A program made the position numbers and the translations under genes. The notes under the pieces were generated by a model. It made no database searches. It was not told the DNA's origin and saw only the letters and a program-made list of their open reading frames with translations. Shown here one piece after another: positions 44,531-51,507 of a stretch of DNA of 64,000 nucleotides. The DNA comes from CAWJPY01 sp963844865 (GTDB lineage Bacteria; Acidobacteriota; Thermoanaerobaculia; Thermoanaerobaculales; Sulfomarinibacteraceae): contig CAWJPY010000005.1 in the NCBI GenBank assembly GCA_963844865.1, positions 536,703 to 600,702 of the forward strand. The letters run 5' to 3'. Numbering within the stretch: the stretch's first letter is position 1; each line of letters begins with the position of its first letter.

Positions 44531-46558
44531 TTGATGCCGATGAGTGATCTGCCCGTCGCAGATGGTGAGGAGGATGTCCGGTCGCGGCGTCTCGGAGCTC
44601 GCCAGGACGCGGACATCGCCGGAGATGACGGTCAGGTCGGCCAGCATGCCCGGCTCGATGGCGCCCTTGATGGCGGCGCTGTAGTCCGTCCTGGCGGCGT
44701 TCGAGGTGTAAGCGTCCAACGCCCGTTGCAGGCTGACACTCTGGTCCCTGGCGCCCTCGAACCACGGCGTGCGGTTCACGGCGTGGGGCACGGCCAGCCG
44801 GACGTCGCAGGGCACGATGGGCCAGTCGCTGCCGAAGACCAGGAGGCCGCCGCCATCGGAGATGTCCTTCCACGCGAAGGCGGTCTCCCACCGCTCGCGG
44901 GGCACCAGCTCGTGCCACAGGGTGGTAGGGGCGCGCTCGTGCAGGGGCTGCATGGAGGCCACGGCCTGCTGCGCCCCGAAGCGGGGCAGGTCGTCCGCGC
45001 GGCACATCTCGATGTGCTCCACCCGGTGGGGGATGCGGTGGCCGCGCGCCTCGTCGATCTCGCGGTTCGCGGCCCGGGCCGCGCTGATGGCGTCGAGCAT
45101 GGCCCGCACCGAGGCGTCGCCTATGCAGTGGGCCGCCACCTGCATGCCCAGGGAGTCGGCGAGGGTCACCAGCGCGTCCAGCTCGGGCTGACTGAACTCC
45201 GGGATGCCCGCCTCGGGCTCCTGGTCCAGGCGGAAGGCGGTCTTCTCCTCCACGATGCCGTCCATGAAGACCTTCACCGTGTCGCACCGCACCTTGCCAC
45301 GCTCTCTGAGATGCTCCGGCATCTCGGCCTTCTCGTGGGGATTGTCCCGCGCTTGGTGCGGCGCGACGTGCTTGGCCAGCACGCGGTCGTGCAGACGGTG
45401 CACCACGCCGGCCGCCCCTCCGGCGTGTACGGGGCGAGCGTCAGGGCCGTGGCGGCGGCGCCCCGTCTCGGCGAGCACCTCCACGATGGCCTCGTGCAGC
45501 TCGGCCGCGGTGTGCTCCCGGGCGCGGCCCCCACGGATGGCGTCTCGCACCAGGTAGGCCTGGTAGACGTCGGCCAGCATGTGCTCGTCGGCCACCGCCG
45601 AGATGGAGGTGTCGACCCGGATGGGAAGCCTGCCCGCCTGCTCCAGCTCCAGGAGCAGCAGGCAGAACGACACCTCCTCCGCGGGATGGGCCAGCCCCAT
45701 GTTGTGGACGCAGGTGAACCCCAGCCTGGCCAGTCGTTTGCAGGCTGCCTCGAGGTCGTCCAGGCGCTTGTCTATGGGGAGCGGGTACTTCTCTTCCAGC
45801 GGCCCGGACAGGAAGTAGTAGACCTCGGGCTCGTGCATCTCCCCGCTCGGCATGCCGTCCGATCCGAGGATGATCTTCCCGTCCAGCCCCAGCTCCTCGA
45901 TCATCGGCGGATATGGCGGCATGGACCGAAGCAGCCCGGCCTCGTCCAGAGCGCGGGTGTTGGCCCATACAGTGTGGAGGTCGTGGGCGTAGACGACCAG
46001 TGGTCTGTCCGCGACCACGGTATCCAGGGCCTGGCGGGCGGTCTCGGCAGGGATGAGGGGTGGGTCCAGGTAGTGCAACCCGAAGGCCTGGAGCAAGGGC
46101 TCGTCCGGGTTGTCGCGCGCGAAATCGGCGAGGATACGGGCCATCTCGTCGCCGTCCTCCACCCCTTCCAGGTCGGCTCCCCGGCTCTTCTGCATGGCTG
46201 TGGTGAGGTGCACGTGCGAGTCCGTGAAGCCCGGCAGCACGGCGTTGCCCTCCGCGTCCACGACCTCGGTGCGGTCGGAGATCAGTCGCCGCACCTGCTC
46301 GTGCGGCCCGACGCGGGTGATGAGGTTGCCGGACACGACGATCGTCTGCAGCCCCTCGCGGCCCCGCAGCCGCGCATTGACCACGGCCAGGTCGGCCGGC
46401 GCCGCCGGATCGAAGTCCAGCGGCTTCTCCGTCAGGTCGCGCGGGTCCGGCTTGGCGTCGATGTTGATCATCTCCTTGCGACCGATGTCCAGACGTCCGG
46501 TTGTCTTGCGCTTGAGCAGTGCGAGCAGCACCGCCTCGGGAGGTCTGCGGCAGTTCAT
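44510..46558 (-). CDS. Amidohydrolase family 3 (YtcJ-like) protein
   Basis: 682 aa. ATG 46558 with AAGGAGAGACC upstream. N- and C-terminal beta sandwich flanks a TIM barrel with GFTDSHVHLTTAM (metal site), EKTAF, VAAHCIGDASVRAM, HRVEHIEM and FGSDWPI. This is the amidohydrolase_3/YtcJ group that includes N-substituted formamide deformylases; the substrate is unknown. A His/Arg-rich insertion sits in the middle of the barrel. There is no signal peptide. A VanZ-like fragment lies 22 bases upstream on the same strand, a remnant of a gene once in the same operon. Its last codons lie in a REP-like repeat. Confidence 0.85.
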   Translation of the reverse strand: MNCRRPPEAVLLALLKRKTTGRLDIGRKEMINIDAKPDPRDLTEKPLDFDPAAPADLAVVNARLRGREGLQTIVVSGNLITRVGPHEQVRRLISDRTEVVDAEGNAVLPGFTDSHVHLTTAMQKSRGADLEGVEDGDEMARILADFARDNPDEPLLQAFGLHYLDPPLIPAETARQALDTVVADRPLVVYAHDLHTVWANTRALDEAGLLRSMPPYPPMIEELGLDGKIILGSDGMPSGEMHEPEVYYFLSGPLEEKYPLPIDKRLDDLEAACKRLARLGFTCVHNMGLAHPAEEVSFCLLLLELEQAGRLPIRVDTSISAVADEHMLADVYQAYLVRDAIRGGRAREHTAAELHEAIVEVLAETGRRRHGPDARPVHAGGAAGVVHRLHDRVLAKHVAPHQARDNPHEKAEMPEHLRERGKVRCDTVKVFMDGIVEEKTAFRLDQEPEAGIPEFSQPELDALVTLADSLGMQVAAHCIGDASVRAMLDAISAARAANREIDEARGHRIPHRVEHIEMCRADDLPRFGAQQAVASMQPLHERAPTTLWHELVPRERWETAFAWKDISDGGGLLVFGSDWPIVPCDVRLAVPHAVNRTPWFEGARDQSVSLQRALDAYTSNAARTDYSAAIKGAIEPGMLADLTVISGDVRVLASSETPRPDILLTICDGQITHRHQSQEKQS

Positions 46559-46579
46559 GGTCTCTCCTTGTCTCGCCCC

Positions 46580-46760
46580 TCACTGCACCGGCATGACCGC
46601 GCGGTACAGCGACCTTTTCTCGAGGGCCAGGCCGAGCGCCACCCCCGCCGCGTAGGCCACATAATCCAGCGGATCGAACGTCCTTCCGGCAAGGGGGATC
46701 CCGACCATCACCCGCGCCCGGTCCGGACGTTCCGACACGACTCCACGTGGCAGCAAAGGC
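46580..46760 (-). pseudogene. C-terminal fragment of a VanZ-like membrane protein
   Basis: There is no start codon, but the frame ends cleanly at 46580 and reads VMVGIPLAGRTFDPLDYVAY then AAGVALGLALEKRSLYRA. The GRTFDPLD signature followed by a hydrophobic helix is the usual end of VanZ-like proteins. Upstream the frame hits a stop (TAG), and the left terminal repeat of the RAYT unit begins at 46797. The 5-prime part of the gene was presumably removed by insertion or decay of that element. Confidence 0.5.
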
Positions 46761-46796
46761 TTCGACCTCCACCCAGAGTCCGGCTACCAGCTCTAC

Positions 46797-47420
46797 CGGC
46801 GAAACAAGGTTAACAATGCTGTGCCTTCTCGGTGCGCATGCGAAGAAAGGAGGACAGGCGCCCCTGCTCATTCGCCTCCATCGCCCACTCGCTGAGCCGT
46901 CCATCCAACTGATCCACACCCTGCGCGAACCCGGCGTCCTCGTTGCGCCGCCGAGCCGCCTCGCCCACCCATCGGCTCACCGACACCGGGTGCTTGTCGA
47001 GCAATGACCCGAGGAGCCCAGCCCGCTGCCCCCAACGCTCCACCCCCACCGCCACCACCAGCTCCCGCAACCTCGCCGTCTGGCTGTCCCGACGGCGATT
47101 GAACGATCGCGCGTACCCTCCCTGAAGGTAGCCCATGGTCCGAGACAGGGGCACGGCCGACGTCCGAACGGCCAGGTGATAGTGATTCGAAAGGAGGGCC
47201 CACGCGAAGACCATCAGACCGTCTCGTCGCTTCACCGCCCGGAGGCGCTCCACAAACTCGACCGCCTCCTCGTGGTCCACGAACACCTCCTCGCCCCGGG
47301 CGAATCGGTTGTACACGTGGTACAGACCACCTTCGATCAAGGACCTTCGCCGTCGCGGCATCCTGCTCCCTTTGACGAGGAACCCAGCACAACATTGTTG
47401 ACTTTGTTTCTCCTGGCACC
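46797..47420 (-). mobile_element. RAYT unit: REP-associated tyrosine transposase with flanking inverted repeats
   Basis: A transposase gene is bracketed by inverted copies of the family A repeat. Left end (plus strand, 46797 on): GAAACAAGGTTAACAATG. Right end (complement of 47389-47420): GGTGCCAGGAGAAACAAAG then TCAACAATGTTG. The cores match at about 20 of 24 positions by eye. The left repeat overlaps the stop codon of the transposase gene, and the right repeat ends 28 bases before its start. This arrangement is that of a REPtron/RAYT locus. Confidence 0.75.
46810..47361 (-). CDS. REP-associated tyrosine transposase (Y1/HUH endonuclease)
   Basis: 183 aa. ATG 47361 with AAAGGGAGCAGG upstream. 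N-terminal RRSLIEGGLYHVYNRFARGE, the HUH motif His-Tyr-His in LLSNHYHLAVRT, and the catalytic Tyr in MGYLQGGYARSFNRR are all present, so the nuclease core looks intact. The C-terminal part (RWGQRAGLLGSLLDKHPVSV) is the helical domain common in RAYTs. It cuts and joins single-stranded DNA at hairpin repeats such as those flanking it. It is shorter than some RAYTs, and its stop codon lies inside the left repeat. Confidence 0.85.
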   Translation of the reverse strand: MPRRRRSLIEGGLYHVYNRFARGEEVFVDHEEAVEFVERLRAVKRRDGLMVFAWALLSNHYHLAVRTSAVPLSRTMGYLQGGYARSFNRRRDSQTARLRELVVAVGVERWGQRAGLLGSLLDKHPVSVSRWVGEAARRRNEDAGFAQGVDQLDGRLSEWAMEANEQGRLSSFLRMRTEKAQHC

Positions 47421-47495
47421 ACTGGACGGGATGGTAACCTTGTGCCTCCGAGCATCGCCACAAGGCACGGACATCATCGTTGCAGGGAGGTCGCC

Positions 47496-49112
47496 ATGAG
47501 AACAGGCGTGGTCATCCTGACGGGAATCGCCTGGGTTCTCGCTGGTCACATGACGTGGGGAGGTGAGGCGGCAGGAGCCGACTACGAGACGCTCGTCAGG
47601 CTGAACGAGGAGTTCCTCGAGTTTCGCCAGCCGGCGATGGTCGACGGTCTCCCCGATTACAGCCAGGAGGCGATGGAAGCGCAGAGGCAAGGCCTGCGCA
47701 CCTACTTCGACCGCCTCGGGGCCATCGACCCCGGCGGCTGGGCAATCCCGGAGCAGGTGGACTACCTCTTGGTCCGAGCCGAGCTCAACGAGCTTGAGTT
47801 CACCCACCGCGTGTTGAGGCCATGGGCCCGCGACCCCGGCGTGTACGTCGGTGCCGTGCAGCGGCTGGCCTTCCAGGACCTTCCCCTGAGCGGCGACGAG
47901 CTGTCGGAGCTCGACAGCCGGTTGGAGGCGGTGCCGGCCTTCCTGGACCAGGCGAAGCGCAATCTCACCGAGGGCGCCGGCGAGCTCTGCAAGACGGCGC
48001 TCAGAGATCTCCAACAGCCTGACGGCGTGGGCCACGGGCACCCCTACCGAGAGGTTCCTCCGGCGGGGACCATCGGCTGGTATCACGACCTCGTACAGCG
48101 GCTCGGAAGGCACCACCCCGAACTGGTTCCGAAGGCCACGGCGGCGCTGGAGGCGATCATCGGATTCCGGGACTGGCTCCAGGAAAGCGGGATGAATGCA
48201 CCGGCGGGCATCGGACGGGAGAACTACGAATGGTACCTCCGGAACGTCCTGTACATGCCGTTCACCATCGAGGACATCGTCGCCATCGGACATCGCGAGC
48301 TCCACCGGGCCTGGACCTTCCTCGAGCTGGAGCAGCACAAGAATCGCGACCTCCCGGTCCTCAAACCCGCCTCCAGCGCGGAAGACTACCGGCACCGGAT
48401 CCAGGAGGCTGATGAGCAGATCCGCCGCTTCATCCGTGAGGAGGGCATTGTGACCATCCCCGAGTACGTCGGAGCGCTCGGTCACAACGTCCCCTGGATC
48501 GAACGACCCGGTGGGCGCAGGAACTTCTGGGAGGAAATCCAGTATCGCGACCCCCGTCCCGATCACGTGCACGCCGTCATTCCCGGCCACCGCTTCGACA
48601 TGCTGGTCAAGCATCACGACACGCGGCCCATCCGCGGGCCGTACGACGACAGCGGCCGCATCGAGGGCTGGGCGACGTACCTGGAGGAGATGTTCCTGCA
48701 AGCGGGTCTGTTGGACGACCTGCCCAGGACGCGGGAGCTCTTCTACACATTCCAGATCGCGCGGGCGGTGAGAAACCGAGCCGAGGTCGGGCTGCACACG
48801 AATCAGCTCACCATCCAGGACGCCGTGCGGACCATCGTCGACCGCACGCCCATGATGGATGAAGACGTGGCTCGGGTGGACGCCGAGATCTATCTCCGCG
48901 AGCCCGGGTACGGGATCAGCTACCAGATGGGCAAGATACAGATGGACCAGCTGCTTGCGGACAGCGCGATGCAGCTCGGCAGCCGGTTCGACCTGAGGGA
49001 GTTCCACGACCGGTTCCTCGCCGCCGGGACGATCCCGATTTCCTTGATCCGGTGGGAGATGACGGGCCTGGACGATGAGGTTCGTCAGTTCTGGGACCAC
49101 CCTCGACCCTGA
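47496..49112 (+). CDS. Exported DUF885 peptidase-like protein with altered zinc motif
   Basis: 538 aa. ATG 47496 with GGGAGGTCGCC upstream; signal peptide of about 25 residues. DUF885 family: YLLVRAELNELEF, a long helical body, and EGWATYLEEMFLQAGL, which supplies the third ligand region. The usual HExxPGH is H359-A360-V-I-P-G-H365 here, so the catalytic Glu is Ala while both His remain. It may still bind metal but is expected to be a poor hydrolase. No second copy with an intact motif is adjacent. It lies between a RAYT unit (left) and a family B element (right). Confidence 0.8.
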   Translation: MRTGVVILTGIAWVLAGHMTWGGEAAGADYETLVRLNEEFLEFRQPAMVDGLPDYSQEAMEAQRQGLRTYFDRLGAIDPGGWAIPEQVDYLLVRAELNELEFTHRVLRPWARDPGVYVGAVQRLAFQDLPLSGDELSELDSRLEAVPAFLDQAKRNLTEGAGELCKTALRDLQQPDGVGHGHPYREVPPAGTIGWYHDLVQRLGRHHPELVPKATAALEAIIGFRDWLQESGMNAPAGIGRENYEWYLRNVLYMPFTIEDIVAIGHRELHRAWTFLELEQHKNRDLPVLKPASSAEDYRHRIQEADEQIRRFIREEGIVTIPEYVGALGHNVPWIERPGGRRNFWEEIQYRDPRPDHVHAVIPGHRFDMLVKHHDTRPIRGPYDDSGRIEGWATYLEEMFLQAGLLDDLPRTRELFYTFQIARAVRNRAEVGLHTNQLTIQDAVRTIVDRTPMMDEDVARVDAEIYLREPGYGISYQMGKIQMDQLLADSAMQLGSRFDLREFHDRFLAAGTIPISLIRWEMTGLDDEVRQFWDHPRP

Positions 49113-49164
49113 GAGCGAAGCACAAACAGCAGGCGGCAGGATGCCGCGTTCCAGGGCTAGCAAC

Positions 49165-49513
49165 GGGGCCAGGCTTTAGAACCTTAGAAAGTTGGTTGGT
49201 CTCCCCCTGCCCGCTGCGTCGGCGCTGCCGAGAGGCGCTGGTCGAGCTTGCAGAGTCGGGCCCACCAGTCCAGGAGCTCCGGGCGCCTGTGAGCTCCCTG
49301 CTCCGCCCGACACCTCACCACAGCCCTTGCTACAGCATGACGTGACGCCGATTGCCCGCCTCGCCTGGGTCGTCCCACACCGGCTCGCCGCTCGCCACAC
49401 GGTTGCAGGCGGCACCCCAATCGCCGGCAACACGATTCTCGCCCGTCTCGCCGTTGCCTGCCCTCTGGTCTGACAGCGCACACCGACTTTCTGAGGTTCT
49501 AAAGCCTGGCACC
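49165..49513. mobile_element. MITE-like element, family B, copy 1 (349 bp)
   Basis: Terminal inverted repeats of about 30 bases: left GGCCAGGCTTTAGAACCTTA then GAAAGTTGG; right (complement) GGTGCCAGGCTTTAGAACCT then CAGAAAGTCG. The interior has no complete gene and is about 75 percent alike by eye to the copy at 57105-57415, in the opposite orientation. It lies in the 440-base gap between the DUF885 and nitrilase genes. Confidence 0.65.
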
Positions 49514-49555
49514 GATTGGAGAGATGGAGAGGCCTGGGCTGAGATTGCCTTTATC

Positions 49556-50515
49556 CTAACCAAAATGCCGAGGAGATTCACCTTCAAACACCACCGGACT
49601 CTGCTCCTGAGTATTTACATGCAGGGTGAAAATATCCGGGCGCGCATAATGGCCGACGACATCCAGGCTCCGGCGGGCGATGCCAACGCGATCTCTATCC
49701 ACTTCCGCATAGAGAATACCCTGTTCGTTGCGTAGCGGGCCGGCAATGATTTCGCCGCCGGGAGCGATCACAACCGAGTCGCCGGGATTCACCCATTCAT
49801 CCGCCTCCGGATATAACGTGGCCCGGCCGGGAAACGTCGCGGGGATATCGTCGGTTCTGAGCGCATTGCCGCAGGCAATAACCCAGCAACAGCCCTCCCG
49901 GGCAATATGCTGCAGGGTGCCGATCCAGCCGTCGCCGCTGTCGTAGGTCGGTGCAATGTAGATTTCGATGCCCTGCGCATACAGTGCATACCGCGCCAGA
50001 GGCATATAGTTTTCCCAGCAGATCAGCGTACCGATTCTGCCGGCTGGTGTGTCGACCACTTTCAGCCCAGAGGCATCGCCGAACCCCCACACCATGCGCT
50101 CGGGATTGGTGGGCATCAGTTTGCGATGGCGGTTGATCAGGCTGCCGTCCGGACCAATCACGACGACCGTGTTGTACAGCGTTGATTGGCCGAGTCGGTT
50201 GTCCCGTTCATCGACGCCGCAGACGACCGTGACCTGATGTTGTCGGGCGGCCTCATACAGGGGAGTCAGATCGTCGGATCCGAGAACAACGGCGTTCTCC
50301 AGCAGTAATGAATGAATTTCGTCGGTCAGATTCCAGTCGCCGCCGGGGCGGAGTCGCCAGATCCAGGCCGGATAGCCGGGGATATAGGCCTCGGGGAAGA
50401 TAATCAATTCTGCGCCACTGCGGGCCGCCTCCGCAACGTAATCGGCAGCCCGTTGCGCCGTTCTTGCCTTATCGAGTAATACCGGCGCGGCCTGGATGAT
50501 TGCCAGCTTGGTCAT
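49556..50515 (-). CDS. Nitrilase-family carbon-nitrogen hydrolase
   Basis: 319 aa. Catalytic triad Glu42 (FPEAYIPGYP), Lys132 (HRKLMPTNPER) and Cys166 (LICWENYMP), with a following Glu in the family position. The RxxxIPGYPxWxW and CWENYMP signatures place it with true nitrilases/cyanide-degrading enzymes, converting nitriles to acids and ammonia (or HCN to formate). Base composition is visibly lower in GC, with A/T-ending codons unlike its neighbours. It is bounded by mobile-type repeats on both sides, so recent acquisition is likely. A ribosome site (GGGGGATTCGC) precedes the ATG. Confidence 0.9.
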   Translation of the reverse strand: MTKLAIIQAAPVLLDKARTAQRAADYVAEAARSGAELIIFPEAYIPGYPAWIWRLRPGGDWNLTDEIHSLLLENAVVLGSDDLTPLYEAARQHQVTVVCGVDERDNRLGQSTLYNTVVVIGPDGSLINRHRKLMPTNPERMVWGFGDASGLKVVDTPAGRIGTLICWENYMPLARYALYAQGIEIYIAPTYDSGDGWIGTLQHIAREGCCWVIACGNALRTDDIPATFPGRATLYPEADEWVNPGDSVVIAPGGEIIAGPLRNEQGILYAEVDRDRVGIARRSLDVVGHYARPDIFTLHVNTQEQSPVVFEGESPRHFG

Positions 50516-50863
50516 GCGAATCCCCCGAAATGAAGATATTGTAAGGACAGCCTAGAAGGGATACGCGGTCACTGCAACCAGGGTTGGTTCTATTCTCAAT
50601 TCTTGTTAGACGGCGATATCGGTGTCCGATGTGGCGATGCAATCTCCAAGCATGTAAAGATAGCAAATTGCTTTCGCATGCATCGTGCGGATCCCGCCGT
50701 CGAGCCTGGGAACCGAGCCCCGTCGCGTCGACGCGAGGGCGCGAGCGCGGTCTGGAGTTACGATCGCGCCGGCTCTTGGGCGCCTCAGGCGGCACGACCC
50801 GTCGATCGCGGCGCCTCGCCCCGTGAGGCGGCACACCTCCCACAACCCGGACCCACGACCAGG
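50516..50863. other. Gene-free, mixed-composition stretch
   Basis: About 350 bases upstream of the nitrilase gene. The first part is AT-richer, as the nitrilase, and should hold its promoter; composition returns to GC-rich near 50700. This composition step probably marks the right end of the acquired segment. No gene or repeat was recognised. Confidence 0.45.
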
Positions 50864-51019
50864 TCACGACGCGGCCTCGAAATCCACCAAGGCCGGCGGC
50901 CCGCGCTCCCGGTGGCCCTCGTCCGCGCTCAGGTGACGCAGGACCTGGTCGACGACCCGGTGATCGAGGACGAAAGCGATGACCCTCATCTCGCCGCCGC
51001 AGCGGGGGCAGATGGAACG
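50864..51019 (-). pseudogene. IS91-family transposase, 3-prime fragment (copy 1)
   Basis: The frame reads SICPRCGGEMRVIAFVLDHR then VVDQVLRHLSADEGH and stops at 50864. This is the C-terminal zinc-ribbon tail (CPRCGGEM) of IS91/IS801-type transposases, the same tail found at 58649-58981. The gene is cut off exactly where the family A palindrome begins (51021). About 50 residues remain. Confidence 0.7.
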
Positions 51020-51020
51020 G

Positions 51021-51098
51021 TGCCAGGAGGAACAAAGTGGACAATGGCGGCTGTGTGCAGCCGTCCGCAACATTGTCAACTTTGTTTCTCCTGGCACC
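51021..51098. repeat. Family A REP-type palindrome (78 bp)
   Basis: Left arm TGCCAGGAGGAACAAAG then TGGACAATGG; right arm (complement) GGTGCCAGGAGAAACAAAG then TTGACAATGTTG. A central GGCTG-tgtg-CAGCC hairpin joins them. Together they make a long imperfect palindrome like a BIME. It separates the IS91 fragment from the DUF302 fragment and matches the ends of the intact RAYT unit at 46797-47420. Confidence 0.75.
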
Positions 51099-51100
51099 GA

Positions 51101-51313
51101 TGCAGCGCCGGCGACGGGATCTTCGTCCAGGCCACGTCGTCGAAGTCCTTCGACGCCACGGTGGGCGCCCTCAAGCGCGCCGCGGGCAGCAACGGGATGA
51201 TGATCATGGGCCACGTGGACCAGGCGAGCGCCCTCAGCATGACCGGGCTTCACCTCGCCGGGGCAGAGAGCTTCCTGGTGGGCAACCCCACTGTCGGCAA
51301 GGAGTTCTACATG
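51101..51313 (+). pseudogene. DUF302-domain fragment
   Basis: The frame reads GIFVQATSSKSFDATVGALK then RAAGSNGMMIMGHVDQASAL and LAGAESFLVGNPTVGKEF, the first two thirds of a DUF302 domain (GNP motif present). The end of the domain and any start codon are missing. The left boundary is the family A palindrome and the right boundary is the family C element at 51314. The gene therefore appears to be cut on both sides by RAYT-type repeats. Confidence 0.55.
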
Positions 51314-51501
51314 GGTGCCAGGTCCGCAGTTCCGCAGTTGTTAGACGGCCACTCCCCGATCGCGGCCGTTCGGCCTGGATACCCGTGCTGTCGTGTTCGT
51401 AATCTGTAGTCGGCGCGGTGGCGAGATCACCCCAACGCCTCTGGCCGACCTGACGAGGGTGCCGATTCAACCACGACTACGGAACTGCGGACCCGGCGAC
51501 C
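51314..51501. mobile_element. MITE-like element, family C, copy 1 (188 bp)
   Basis: Terminal inverted repeats: left GGTGCCAGGTCCGCAGTTCC then GCAGTTG; right (complement of 51471-51501) GGTCGCCGGGTCCGCAGTTC then CGTAGTCG. There is no coding capacity inside. It lies 7 bases past the stop of the ADOP permease gene and truncates the DUF302 fragment on the other side. Confidence 0.65.
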
Positions 51502-51507
51502 ATTTCT

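Noticed and set aside
44531..46813. 760-codon plus-strand frame opposite the amidohydrolase
   Set aside because: Typical antisense shadow of a high-GC gene; no start signal, and the minus strand has all the amidohydrolase motifs.
46868..47461. Alternative 197-codon frame over the RAYT gene
   Set aside because: Out of frame with the His-Tyr-His and Tyr motifs; shadow of the real transposase.
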